Part shown: piece by piece, positions 33,575 through 41,513 of the stretch
How positions within the stretch are numbered: the stretch's first letter is position 1
Layout: each line of letters starts with the position of its first letter
DNA from: Frigoribacterium sp. JB110
GTDB lineage: Bacteria; Actinomycetota; Actinomycetes; Actinomycetales; Microbacteriaceae
Direction: 5' to 3'
DNA: 64,000 nt
Assembly (NCBI RefSeq): GCF_900163665.1
Contig: NZ_FUIA01000002.1
Location: 23,116 to 87,115 of the forward strand
Made by a program: the position numbers and the translations under genes
The notes under the pieces: model-generated
What the model was told of the DNA's origin: nothing
Seen by the model: only the letters and a program-made list of their open reading frames with translations
The model's database searches: none

Positions 33575-34552
33575 CTATGCGGGGAGCGGCTCGCGTGTGA
33601 GAGCCGCGTAGTGGGCAGCTTCGTATTCGTTGGGGCTGACCATGCCGAGACTACCGTGGAGGCGGCGGTGGTTGTACCAATCGACCCAGCCAGCGGTGGC
33701 GTATTCGACGTCGGCGATGGTCTTGTACGCGCCGTCGTGGAAGATCGTCGTACGCACGCATTCAGCCTTGTAGAGGCCGTTGATCGTCTCCATGAGTGCG
33801 TTGTCATATGCGTCGCCGATGGATCCGATCGATGGGGCGATGCCGTCGAGGGCGAGCTTCTCGGTCCACACCAGCGACGTGTATTGACTGCCTGCATCCG
33901 AGTGCGCCCGGAGCTGGTTTGGCTGGACGGGGTGGCCTTGCCGGTCCCGTTCCCACAGCGCGATACGCAGCGGGATCATGACCAGATCTGTGTGCTTGGT
34001 GGTCTGCGCATGCCAGGCCACGATGCGCTGCGAGAACACGTCGAGGATGAACGCGACATACACCCAGCCCGCCCATGATCGAACATAAGTGAAGTCCATC
34101 ACCCAGGTATGATCCGGCCGCGGGGCGGTGAAATCCCGGTTCAGGAGGTCGCCGGCGCGATTGCCGTCTTTGCCCGGAATCGTCGTCCTGATGCGCTTCG
34201 CGCGAGTGATGCCCGACAAGCCCAGCGTCCGCATCGCCCGGTCCACCGCGCCACGTGTCGCGTCCGCGATGGCAGTGCGGCGGATCAGCGCGGTCATCTT
34301 CTTTCGCCCATACAATCCCTCTGGAGTCATTCTCCGACGCGTCGTCCCGTCCGCGCGCAGCTCGGTGGTCCACGCCGCCGCGCGAATGGCGTCAACGACC
34401 ATCGCGTCGGAGATCGTCCGCACGGCGATGTGAGGCCTGCGCCAAGCCCGATAGGTGCGCGCAGCGACCTTCACGCCCTGCTCTCGCAGGACGCGGATGA
34501 TCGACTCGACTGCGTGACCTTCGGCTCTCATCTGTTCGATGAAGCCCATCAT
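33575..34552 (-). CDS. IS3-family transposase OrfB (integrase core)
   Basis: 325 residues. HTH_21-like N-terminal part (FIEQMRAEGHAVESIIRVLR) followed by an rve integrase core with DDE residues in HTWVMDFTYVRSWAGW, RAHSDAGSQYTSLVW and NALMETINGLYKAECV, and a C-terminal WYNHRRLHGSLG. Complete and probably active. Its ATG overlaps the orfA stop (TGATG), so it is coupled to orfA. Confidence 0.95.
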   Translation of the reverse strand: MMGFIEQMRAEGHAVESIIRVLREQGVKVAARTYRAWRRPHIAVRTISDAMVVDAIRAAAWTTELRADGTTRRRMTPEGLYGRKKMTALIRRTAIADATRGAVDRAMRTLGLSGITRAKRIRTTIPGKDGNRAGDLLNRDFTAPRPDHTWVMDFTYVRSWAGWVYVAFILDVFSQRIVAWHAQTTKHTDLVMIPLRIALWERDRQGHPVQPNQLRAHSDAGSQYTSLVWTEKLALDGIAPSIGSIGDAYDNALMETINGLYKAECVRTTIFHDGAYKTIADVEYATAGWVDWYNHRRLHGSLGMVSPNEYEAAHYAALTREPLPA

Positions 34553-34863
34553 CAGTGGTTGCGGGGGTCGAGTTCCCCCGCGAAGAAAGTCGTCGCCGCA
34601 CGCAGGATCGCAACGTCCTCACGCAGTCGTCGGTTCTCGGCCTTGAGACGGCGAATCTCAGCATGCTCTTCACTGGTCTGCCCATCGCGGTTGCCCGCAT
34701 CGATATCGGCCTGCACGACCCACCGTCGCAACGACTCGTTACCGACGCCTTCCTGGCGGGCGACGGCAGCTATGGCCTTCGCGTTTGACGGGTACTCGGC
34801 CCGGTGCTCGAGCACAAGCCTGACAGCTCGATCCCTGAGCGCCTGATCAATCTTCTTCGGCAT
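34552..34863 (-). CDS. IS3-family OrfA (DNA-binding subunit)
   Basis: 103 residues: HTH (DRAVRLVLEHRAEYPSNAKA, AAVARQEGVGNESLRRWVVQ) followed by a leucine-zipper-like coiled coil (EEHAEIRRLKAENRRLREDV). Standard for IS3 OrfA, which binds the ends and pairs with OrfB. Here OrfA and OrfB meet at a TGATG overlap rather than at an obvious slippery heptamer. Confidence 0.93.
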   Translation of the reverse strand: MPKKIDQALRDRAVRLVLEHRAEYPSNAKAIAAVARQEGVGNESLRRWVVQADIDAGNRDGQTSEEHAEIRRLKAENRRLREDVAILRAATTFFAGELDPRNH

Positions 34864-34992
34864 AACGCCATCCTTTCAACTCGAAAGGAAGCGGCATCAA
34901 ACCTGGGACGGTTCACCAAACGGCTGCCTCCATGAGGTGCGCGTCCCTTCGGCATCGCCTGAACTGGGACCGCATTCTGTGCCTGAGCGGTC

Positions 34993-36429
34993 TCAGACAC
35001 TCCCGAAGAACTTCTTCATGCGCGGCACGCGTCGGATCAGAAGCTGGTCGAGTGCGAGGATGACGATCAGCGAGAGGCCGAACAGCGGCAAGAAGATCCC
35101 GAGAGCCGCCATGACGACGATGAGCAACCAGTTTCCCCAGACAGGAAGTTTCGCTCGAGGTGCGGCCGTCCCGGAGGCGGAGCCCCGCCGCGTCCACCAC
35201 ATGATCGGCGCGGACACGCACATGAACATCACGGCCAGGCAGAACAGGGTCGACAGGATCGTGTTGAACACGCCGAGACGGCGGCCCTCATGGACGGCGA
35301 TTCCTTGGGAGACGACCTGCGCGCTGATGCTGTAGTCGTCGTAGCCGTAGGTGCCGACGACATCGCCGCTGTACTGGTCGACGTGGATCGTGCGTTCCAG
35401 ACTCACCTCGGCCTCGGCAGGGTTGCCGTTGTCGTTCCACTGGCTCGACATGACGCTGAACACCCCGGTCTCGCCGTCGGGGTAGATGATCGAGTACGGC
35501 TCCGGTGCGCCCTCCGCCCGGGCGGTGGCGACCGCATCGTCGATGGGGATCGGTGCAGTCCCTGTGATCTGGCTGGTCCCGGTGTGGCCATTGCCGATCG
35601 CCCAGCCTGCCTCGGCGTTGGTGCCGCTGGTGCGTTCGATGAGCTCGTCGATCGTGGACTCCGCCCCAGGATCTTCGCCCCAGAGGGATGACCCGTTGCC
35701 TGAAGCGACCTGCTGGGCGGCCGATCCCCATACGCCGGTCCAGGGCAGTCCGGAGACGACGAGCATCAGGATGCCCAACCCGACCGGCAGCCCCACGATC
35801 GCATGCCACCCCCGCAGGCGGGCCCCCTTCAGCTTCTTCGCCTGGGCTCCTCCACGGGGGCGGCGGCCGAGGAAGAAGATGATGAACCCGGTGATCGTGA
35901 GCACGATCGCCCAGCTTCCGCCGAGCTCGACGATCCGGTCTCCGATGCCTTCCTCGCCGATGAGGAGGTCCCCGTGAATTCGCTCGGCCCAGTCCGAGAC
36001 GAGCTGGTCCGCCGTGAGCTCGCCCGTGATCGTCGCCGTGTACGGGTCGACATACACGTTCGCATTGACCCCGTCGGCGCGCTCGGTGACGAACACGGTC
36101 GCCCGGTCCCCCGTGTGGTCGACGACCGAGAGGACCGGTCGATCCGGATACGCCCCCTGCACCGCCTCCTCCTGCACTGACAGCGCCTCCCGCTCCGCGC
36201 CCTCCGGAGCGGTCACGGTGAGGACGCCGGGGTGGGTAAGCGCGTCGACCTCGGCACGGAACATGTACGTCATGCCGGTGACGGCGAGGACGAACAGCAC
36301 CGGGATCACGATGAGCGCCCCGTAGAAGTGCCACCGCCAGAACGCCCCATACCAGTTCGTCTTCCTCCGCCTCGGCGGCGACGGCACCGCCGCGGGTGCG
36401 TCGGGAATGTCGGTCTCGGTAGCGGTCAT
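34993..36429 (-). CDS. PepSY-domain transmembrane protein
   Basis: 478 residues with four membrane segments (~28-52, ~170-188, ~208-230, ~385-470 as a final pair). Family marks are WRWHFYGALIVIPVLFVLAV (first helix), RIHGDLLIGEEG, and the conserved GIAVHEGRRLGVFNTILSTL before the last helices. Two PepSY domains face outside. Such PiuB-like proteins are linked to iron, heme or copper redox at the membrane. It is divergent from a DUF5134 gene, with a BlaI-type palindrome between them, and belongs with the copper genes to the right. ATG 36429 follows AGAGG. Confidence 0.9.
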   Translation of the reverse strand: MTATETDIPDAPAAVPSPPRRRKTNWYGAFWRWHFYGALIVIPVLFVLAVTGMTYMFRAEVDALTHPGVLTVTAPEGAEREALSVQEEAVQGAYPDRPVLSVVDHTGDRATVFVTERADGVNANVYVDPYTATITGELTADQLVSDWAERIHGDLLIGEEGIGDRIVELGGSWAIVLTITGFIIFFLGRRPRGGAQAKKLKGARLRGWHAIVGLPVGLGILMLVVSGLPWTGVWGSAAQQVASGNGSSLWGEDPGAESTIDELIERTSGTNAEAGWAIGNGHTGTSQITGTAPIPIDDAVATARAEGAPEPYSIIYPDGETGVFSVMSSQWNDNGNPAEAEVSLERTIHVDQYSGDVVGTYGYDDYSISAQVVSQGIAVHEGRRLGVFNTILSTLFCLAVMFMCVSAPIMWWTRRGSASGTAAPRAKLPVWGNWLLIVVMAALGIFLPLFGLSLIVILALDQLLIRRVPRMKKFFGSV

Positions 36430-36460
36430 CAGCAGGCCTCTCGGAACAGCAACCAGTTAT

Positions 36461-36477
36461 CTCTACATATTGTAGTA
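36461..36477. promoter_or_regulatory. BlaI-type operator O1 between PepSY and DUF5134 genes
   Basis: CTCTACATATTGTAGTA contains CTACA-TAT-TGTAG, the TACA/TGTA dyad recognised by BlaI/CopY-family repressors. It sits in the 61-base divergent promoter. It shares CTCTAC with 5-base spacing to GTAG with the palindrome at 37197. Confidence 0.65.
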
Positions 36478-36490
36478 GTAAGGTGGCGGT

Positions 36491-37102
36491 GTGACTACAT
36501 CGCCTTGGGACTTGATCCTCACAGTCGTGTTCGTGTTCACCGGCCTTGTCTGTGTCGGTGCACTCATCGCGCGTCGCGTCGTCCGGCCGCGAAGCACTGA
36601 AGGGATTGGCGATGAGGAACTCGTCGACATCACCCACACCGTGATGAGCGCGGCGATGATCCTGATGACTTGGGCCGCAGTCCTCGACGCGGTCACCTGG
36701 GCACAGGTCGCGCTGTTCGCCGTCTTCGCCCTCGCACTCATCCCCAACTTCCGGCGCGCGCACGGACTGGCGCACCGGGTCGACCTCGTGGGACACGTCG
36801 CGATGAATGCGGCGATGATCTGGATGCTCGCGGCCATGCCGTTGCTCATGGCCGGCATGGATATGGGTGACGATGCCGGATCTGCGCATGCGGGGCATCA
36901 CGAAAGCGGGCACGAGCAAGGTCTGACGGCGACGCCGGTCTGGGGCGATGTGGTCAACGGTCTCTTCATCGTCGTCTGCGCGATCGGGGCATTGTGGTGG
37001 CTGTATCGATCTGCGACCGCGCGCGGACACCGGCTTCATTCTGGGTGTCATGCCCTGATGGCGGCGGGCATGGCCGCCATGCTCTGGCTGATGAACGCCT
37101 GA
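36491..37102 (+). CDS. DUF5134 membrane protein with His/Met-rich loop
   Basis: 203 residues, about six helices, starting at GTG 36491 behind AAGGTGG. DUF5134 proteins are common in actinobacterial copper clusters. The loop around residues 125-145 (MAGMDMGDDAGSAHAGHHES) is rich in Met and His and looks able to bind copper. HGLAHRVDLVGHVAMNAAMI also places His in membrane helices. Divergent from the PepSY gene. Metal handling is inferred from composition and neighbours; the biochemical function is not known to me. Confidence 0.8.
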   Translation: MTTSPWDLILTVVFVFTGLVCVGALIARRVVRPRSTEGIGDEELVDITHTVMSAAMILMTWAAVLDAVTWAQVALFAVFALALIPNFRRAHGLAHRVDLVGHVAMNAAMIWMLAAMPLLMAGMDMGDDAGSAHAGHHESGHEQGLTATPVWGDVVNGLFIVVCAIGALWWLYRSATARGHRLHSGCHALMAAGMAAMLWLMNA

Positions 37103-37196
37103 CGCCACTCACTCCCGCTCCCGCCGGGTCAGGTCTCCAGTCCGAGCACCGGTTGAGGAGACGGGAGCACCACACGCTCCAACCCGAGAGCGCGTC

Positions 37197-37213
37197 CTCT
37201 ACGAGATGTAGAG
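37197..37213. promoter_or_regulatory. BlaI-type operator O2, original blaI promoter side
   Basis: CTCTAC-GAGAT-GTAGAG, a perfect 6-bp-arm palindrome with the same spacing as O1. It ends 8 bases before the left end of the inserted IS3 element. Without that insertion it would lie just upstream of blaI, where an autoregulatory operator is expected. Confidence 0.6.
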
Positions 37214-37535
37214 CTTGAGGCTGACCCCGATTCCCGGACAGGTGGTTGGTTGGTCAGGCTGCCAGCGCGAGCTGGCGGCGTTCGTACTCTAGCGGGCTGA
37301 TGTAGCCGATGCCGGAGTGGCGGCGGCGCGCGTTGTACCACCCGTCGATCCACGTGTAGGCGCCGCGGCGGGCGGCGTCGATCGTGGCGAACGTGTGCCG
37401 GTGGTAGTACTCGTTCTTGAACGTGGACCAGAACGATTCCGCGGCGGCGTTATCCCAGCACACCCCGGTGCGGCCCATTGACCGGAGCAGTCCGAGCTCG
37501 GCGGCAGCGTCCGCGAGTTGGCCGCTGGTGTACTG

Positions 37536-38986
37536 GCCGTGTTCAATCGGTCGTCGCAACACCGACAGCGAGAGGTGTTCGATGGGCTACAGCAACAAGC
37601 AGAAGTGGGTGCGCGCGTATCGCGGGCAGATCGTTTCCCCGGGGAGGCCGACCGTCGCGTGGCGAGAGGACCGTGTCCGGTTCTGGGCAGCGATCGCCGA
37701 GGGAAAGAAGACAAGAGACGCGGGTGCCGCTGCGGGCGTGTCTGAGCCGGTCGCGTATCGCTGGTTCCGGAATGCTGGCGGTGTGAATCCTCAATTCCCA
37801 TCCGAGGTATCCGGGCGGTATCTCTCGCTTCGCGAGCGTGAGGACATCGCCCTCTGGCGCGCTCAGGGCGCGGGCGTTCGTGAGGTCGCGCGACGATTGG
37901 GGCGCGACGCATCGACCGTGTCTCGTGAGTTGCACCGGAACGCCTCGACACGCACTTATCGCCTGGATTACAAGGCATCCACCGCGCAATGGCATGCCGA
38001 GCGCCGCGCTCGTCGGCCTAAGCCAGCAAAGCTCGCGCTCGCCCCCGAGCTACGCCGCTATGTCAACGACAAGCTGAGCGGCAGGGTCGTCGATGATGAC
38101 GGCACGCAGATCGGACCGGACGGACCGGCCTGGGATGGGAAGAACAAGCCCCATCGCGGTGACCGCGAATGGGTGAGCGGCTGGAGTCCGAGGCAGATCT
38201 CGAAGCGATTGCCGATCGACTTCCCGGACGATGTGTCGATGCGGATCTCACACGAGGCGATCTATCAAGCGCTCTACGTCCCCTCACGCGGAGGGCTGGA
38301 GAGACGACAAACCTGGCATCTGCGGCGCGGTCGCACGAAACGCGTTCCCAGAGCCCGCGCTCGTCAGCAGGCATGGGCGCACGTGACCGACGAGACCGTG
38401 CTCTCCCGGCGTCCGGCAGAAGCGACGGACCGAAAGATCGCGGGTCATTGGGAAGGTGATCTCGTCATCGGGCTGAAGCGCTCAGCGGTCGCGACACTTA
38501 TCGAGCGGACGACGAGATACGCGGTGTTGATCCACCTTCCCCGACAGGCGGGATACGGGGTGATCCCGCCCCGGAAGAACGGTCCGGCGCTGGCCGGCTA
38601 CGGGGCGATCACGATGAAGAACACGTTGGCGTCGGCATTCCTCGCGTTGCCGGAGTCGCTACGGCGCTCGTTGACCTGGGACCGGGGCAAAGAACTCTCT
38701 GCGCACGAGCTGCTCACGAAAGAGATCGGTTTGCCGGTCTACTTCGCCGATGCGAAGAGCCCGTGGCAGCGCGGGAGCAATGAGCATCTCAACGGGCTGC
38801 TTCGTCAGTACTTTCCCAAGGGCACCGACCTGTCCCGTTGGAGCGAGCGAGAGATCAACGCGATCGCGACTGCGATCAACGACAGGCCTCGAGAGATCCT
38901 CGGCTGGCGCACTCCCGCCGAGGCATTCGCCGAACAACTACACTGACTCGAAGAAGCAACTGTTGCGACGACCGATTGAACACGGC
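37536..38986 (+). mobile_element. Complete IS30-family element with CTG target duplication
   Basis: 1451 bp with 26-bp perfect inverted repeats beginning GCCGTGTTCAATCGGTCG. The 3-bp duplication CTG flanks it (37533-37535 and 38987-38989), and removal restores the host IS3 reading frame. That fixes the ends. The transposase is intact, so it inserted after the IS3 element and probably recently. Confidence 0.95.
37579..38946 (+). CDS. IS30-family transposase
   Basis: About 455 residues from ATG 37579. N-terminal HTH regions (SLREREDIALWRAQGAGVRE, RRLGRDASTVSRELHRNAST) and central HTH/IS30 signature (SPRQISKRLPIDFPDD). Integrase core DDE in HWEGDLVIGLKRSAVA, LTWDRGKELSAHELLT and WQRGSNEHLNGLLRQYFPKG. 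The YFPKGTDL sequence at the end of the core is characteristic of IS30. No lesions seen. Confidence 0.95.
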   Translation, partial: SMGYSNKQKWVRAYRGQIVSPGRPTVAWREDRVRFWAAIAEGKKTRDAGAAAGVSEPVAYRWFRNAGGVNPQFPSEVSGRYLSLREREDIALWRAQGAGVREVARRLGRDASTVSRELHRNASTRTYRLDYKASTAQWHAERRARRPKPAKLALAPELRRYVNDKLSGRVVDDDGTQIGPDGPAWDGKNKPHRGDREWVSGWSPRQISKRLPIDFPDDVSMRISHEAIYQALYVPSRGGLERRQTWHLRRGRTKRVPRARARQQAWAHVTDETVLSRRPAEATDRKIAGHWEGDLVIGLKRSAVATLIERTTRYAVLIHLPRQAGYGVIPPRKNGPALAGYGAITMKNTLASAFLALPESLRRSLTWDRGKELSAHELLTKEIGLPVYFADAKSPWQRGSNEHLNGLLRQYFPKGTDLSRWSEREINAIATAINDRPREILGWRTPAEAFAEQLH

Positions 38987-39588
38987 CTGGGTGCCCCGAT
39001 CGGCGTGGAAGATCACCTTGCGGGGCAGATCGCCGCGCAGCGCGACGGCCTGGCGCAGTGCGTCCTCGACGAGGTCGGCATGCAAACTGTCGCCCACGGT
39101 GCGCCCGAGCACCCGGCGAGTGTTCCCGTCCCGGACGGCGCACAGGTACGCCCACCCCTCACCTGTGTGCAGATACGTGATGTCGGAGAACCACGCGCGG
39201 TCCCGATCTCCCTGATCGAACTGTCGCTCGACGAGATCGGGGACGGGGAACGGATCCGCTCCCTGCACCGAGGTCGGAGGATGCCAGGTCCGTGGACTGA
39301 TCCCAGTGATCCCTTCAGCCCGCATGAGTTTCGCGACTGTCTTGCGTGACACGGCCACTCCGGCATACCGCAGGTCAGCATGGATTCTTGGTGCCCCGTA
39401 GGTCCCATCCGACGCGGTATGGGACGCACGGATCTGCGCGACCAGCTCCGCTACCCGCCGCTGTCGGGGAGTCGGCCCGGCAACGGTCCGAGCCCGCCAC
39501 TCGTAGAACCGGCGGCGATCCACCCCCAGCAGCCGGCACATCCGTGCGACCGTCATCGCGCTGTCCAGATCGGCCTTCTCCGCCTCGA

Positions 39589-39903
39589 TCACCGCGAACC
39601 GCTCCTCGGGTTCTGCTTCGAGGCGAAGAAGGCCGCCGCTTTTCCCAAGAACTCGTTGTCCATCCTCAGATCCTGGTTCTCGCGACGCAGCCGTTCCAGC
39701 TCGGCACGCTCGTCCACGTCCAGCGACGCCTCGGGTCCGCCACCGCGGGCGCGCTCCTGCTGCACCCACCGGCCCAGCAACTGCTCCCCGACACCGATCT
39801 CCCGGGCGACCGCGGCGATCGTCCGATCCGTATCGATCACCAGATGCGCCGCCTCGCGCCGATACTCCGGCGTGTACGACTTCCTCTTCTTGCTCGTGCC
39901 CAT
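39589..39903 (-). CDS. IS3-family OrfA of the interrupted element
   Basis: 104 residues from ATG 39903. HTH part (YTPEYRREAAHLVIDTDRTI, AAVAREIGVGEQLLGRWVQQ) and coiled coil (DERAELERLRRENQDLRMDN), ending FLGKAAAFFASKQNP. Intact. An A-AAA-G run in the GGGAAAAGC of the GKA codons is a likely programmed frameshift site joining it to OrfB, which is now split. Confidence 0.9.
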   Translation of the reverse strand: MGTSKKRKSYTPEYRREAAHLVIDTDRTIAAVAREIGVGEQLLGRWVQQERARGGGPEASLDVDERAELERLRRENQDLRMDNEFLGKAAAFFASKQNPRSGSR

Positions 39904-39984
39904 CACGGACATCCTCCCCGACAGGCCCACGAACACGCGGATCCCGCCTGGTCAGTGTCCGGGCACCGGCGTCAACCCCAAGCT

Positions 39985-40004
39985 CAACTGTATGGGTAGA
40001 GTTG
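39985..40004. promoter_or_regulatory. Inverted repeat upstream of blaI
   Basis: CAACT-GTATGGGTAG-AGTTG, 16 bases before the blaI ATG. Its right half GTAGAGTT also occurs in the palindrome at 41233. It may be a second half-operator of the BlaI protein, but the dyad is weaker than O1 and O2. Confidence 0.4.
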
Positions 40005-40019
40005 TGAGTGGAGGTCGAG

Positions 40020-40403
40020 ATGGCTGGTGAAAGGACTCGTGAGCGCGGCGAGCTCGAAGGTGAGGTGATGCGTATCCTCTGGGGTGCGTCCGAGCCGATG
40101 AGCGCCCGGGACATCCAAGCGGTGTTCACCGGCCATCTCCCCGCGTACACCACGCTGATGACGGCGCTGGAGCGCCTGCAGAAGAAGGGTGAGGTGGTCC
40201 GGTCGGGGGACTCGCCCCGCAAGGTGCGGTTCCATGCCGCCCGCTCCGGGGACGAGCACGTCGGCAGATCGATGATGTCCGCTCTCGACGGTGCGGGTGA
40301 CCGGCAGGCTGCTCTTCTCCGCTTCGCGGGAAACCTCGCTTCTGAAGACATCGATCTTCTCCGCAGCGCTATCGACGGTCCCCGCAAACGCAAGCGCAGG
40401 TGA
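40020..40403 (+). CDS. BlaI/MecI-family repressor of the copper cluster
   Basis: 127 residues from ATG 40020, preceded by GGAGG. Winged-helix repressor: GELEGEVMRILWGASEPMSA (~10-30), TTLMTALERLQKKGEV (recognition helix and start of wing), SGDSPRKVRF, then a helical dimerisation and cleavage region ending GPRKRKRR. This is the BlaI/MecI/CopY family. Its stop overlaps the GTG start of an M56 peptidase, the classical BlaI-BlaR1-like pairing. No beta-lactamase or penicillin-binding domain is nearby; the targets are probably the copper genes that carry similar palindromes. Confidence 0.92.
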   Translation: MAGERTRERGELEGEVMRILWGASEPMSARDIQAVFTGHLPAYTTLMTALERLQKKGEVVRSGDSPRKVRFHAARSGDEHVGRSMMSALDGAGDRQAALLRFAGNLASEDIDLLRSAIDGPRKRKRR

Positions 40404-41215
40404 CTCAAGTGGTCCTCGCGCTGATCTTCCTCGGCACTGCAGCAGCAATCCTGGTGCTGTCCCCGATGGTGCTCACCGCCGGACGTTGGCAGGTGCGGCA
40501 CCCGCGGACCGCGCTGACGCTCTGGTTCTCCGCGTTCTTCACGGGCGCCGGATTCGCGGCCGCCTCCGTGCTCGCAGCTCTCGTCTCCAGCGTCAGTTCC
40601 GGAACCGCATCCAGCGCCGCGGAGAGTTTCGCGCTGACAGCGGCCGGGTGGGGAAGCCTCGGTGTCGTCGGGGCGCTCATCGCGTTCGTCTCCGCCTCCG
40701 CCGAGCCCCTCACGCAGTCCTGGCGAGAAGCAGTGGACCGGTTCGCGCCAGTCGCGATCGCCCGCGACGACCACGGTCGCTACGCACTGGTATGGTTCCG
40801 CTCTGAGCAGCCGATCGCCTGTGCTGTGCCGACCCGCTCCCCGGAGATCCTGGTGTCCACCGGACTCCGTGACCTCCTCAGCCCGTCGCAGCTGGCGGCC
40901 GTCATCGCTCACGAGCATGCTCACCTTCGACAACGACACGGGTGGGCGGTGCGGATCGCGGAGCTCAATGCCCTTTGCCTGCCACGCGCATTCTGGGCGG
41001 GTCGCGCCCTGAAACGCGCCACCCTTCTGCTGGTCGAGCTGATCGCCGACGACACTGCCGCGAAGCAAGCCGGCGCGGTCCATCTCGCCAACGCTCTCGC
41101 CGCAATGGGGCGCACCACGCGGGACCCTGGGCTCGATCTGCGCGCCGACCGGCTCACCCTCCGGCGCTGGCCATCCACGCGGCGACGCCGCATCCTCGCG
41201 GCCGCGCGCGTGTAG
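40400..41215 (+). CDS. M56-family membrane metallopeptidase, BlaR1-like partner without sensor domain
   Basis: 271 residues starting at a GTG overlapping the blaI stop. Three to four membrane helices in the first ~110 residues. The zinc-peptidase motif HEHAH (AAVIAHEHAHLRQRHGW, ~170) is followed by ELIADDTAAKQAG, supplying the third ligand region. BlaR1 and MecR1 use this domain to destroy the BlaI/MecI repressor. This protein ends after the peptidase part and lacks a penicillin-binding sensor domain, so its signal must come through the membrane part or another protein. It is the probable anti-repressor for the preceding gene. Confidence 0.9.
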   Translation: MTQVVLALIFLGTAAAILVLSPMVLTAGRWQVRHPRTALTLWFSAFFTGAGFAAASVLAALVSSVSSGTASSAAESFALTAAGWGSLGVVGALIAFVSASAEPLTQSWREAVDRFAPVAIARDDHGRYALVWFRSEQPIACAVPTRSPEILVSTGLRDLLSPSQLAAVIAHEHAHLRQRHGWAVRIAELNALCLPRAFWAGRALKRATLLLVELIADDTAAKQAGAVHLANALAAMGRTTRDPGLDLRADRLTLRRWPSTRRRRILAAARV

Positions 41216-41232
41216 CCTCAGTCACCACCCCC

Positions 41233-41252
41233 CTCTACCACGTAATGTAGAG
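41233..41252. promoter_or_regulatory. BlaI-type operator O3 upstream of copZ
   Basis: CTCTAC-CACGTAAT-GTAGAG, perfect 6-bp arms with an 8-base spacer, 30 bases before copZ. Arms are identical to O2. The longer spacer could mean two overlapping half-sites. Confidence 0.6.
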
Positions 41253-41282
41253 TTAGTTGAGTGTCAGTGGTGGGAGGAGCGC

Positions 41283-41513
41283 ATGATGGTCGAGCTCGAG
41301 GTCTGGGTGAACGGGATGACCTGCTCGCATTGCGCACGTGCCGTCACCACGGAGCTGACCGCCCTTGCTGACGTGACCGACGCCCGGGTCGACGCGGCTT
41401 CCGGACGTGTCCTGATCACCGCCGTTGGTCCGATGGATCGCGCTGCGGTGGAACATGCGGTCGAGGACGCCGGCTACACGGTGAGATCCTGGCCAGCGCT
41501 GCAGGATGACTGA
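41283..41513 (+). CDS. copZ: Copper chaperone with heavy-metal-associated domain (CopZ-like)
   Basis: 76 residues, one HMA fold with the metal site GMTCSHC (residues 11-17). Such proteins carry Cu(I) in the cytoplasm to CopA and to copper-responsive regulators. GGAGGAG lies 5 bases before ATG 41283, the strongest ribosome-binding site in the cluster. Its end overlaps the next gene by 8 bases. First gene after the O3 palindrome, so it heads a copZ-ctaG-copA operon. Confidence 0.93.
   Translation: MMVELEVWVNGMTCSHCARAVTTELTALADVTDARVDAASGRVLITAVGPMDRAAVEHAVEDAGYTVRSWPALQDD

Larger units (their letters stand above)
33548..34915 (-). mobile_element. Complete IS3-family insertion sequence
   Basis: 1368 bp with inverted repeats whose outer 16 bases are identical (TGAACCGTCCCAGGTT) and whose next block TGCCGCTTC also matches. 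Starts TG and ends CA. Two overlapping ORFs (orfA, orfB) are intact. No target duplication is visible: flanking bases ACT and CCA differ. This suggests that the element took part in a rearrangement after insertion. Confidence 0.93.
37254..39645 (-). pseudogene. IS3-family OrfB split by IS30 insertion
   Basis: The N-terminal part lies at about 38990-39645 (MCRLLGVDRRRFYEWRARTV; first catalytic Asp in WFSDITYLHTGEGWAY; second in VIFHADRGTQ). The C-terminal part lies at 37254-37532 (YTSGQLADAAAELG; catalytic Glu in NAAAESFWSTFKNEYYHR). Removing IS30 with one CTG duplication rejoins HADRGTQ-YTSGQ in frame. It was probably expressed by -1 frameshifting from orfA at GGGAAAAGC (39635-39643 region). 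Now inactive. Confidence 0.9.
37222..39974 (-). mobile_element. IS3-family element interrupted by IS30
   Basis: Outer inverted repeats TGACCCCGATTCCCGGACA (left) and TGACGCCGGTGCCCGGACA (right, complement) agree at 16 of 19 bases. Without the nested IS30 element and one 3-bp duplication it is 1299 bp, a normal IS3 size. No target duplication was seen at its own ends (GGC versus ACC). It is a different IS3 subtype from the one at 33548, with different ends and proteins. Confidence 0.9.

Noticed and set aside
35288..37108. 606-codon open frame on the minus strand across PepSY and DUF5134 genes
   Set aside because: Overlaps two real genes on opposite strands and reads as low-complexity; high-GC frames stay open by chance.
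33548..39974. Composite transposon formed by the two IS3 elements
   Set aside because: The two elements have different ends and different transposases, so they cannot act as a matched pair.
38876..41083. 735-codon minus-strand frame over IS3 orfB, blaI and the M56 gene
   Set aside because: Only the part at 38990-39645 is real (IS3 OrfB); the rest opposes blaI and M56, whose motifs are unambiguous.
40020..41215. Beta-lactam resistance regulator pair (BlaI-BlaR1)
   Set aside because: The M56 protein has no penicillin-binding domain and no beta-lactamase is nearby; the surroundings are copper genes.
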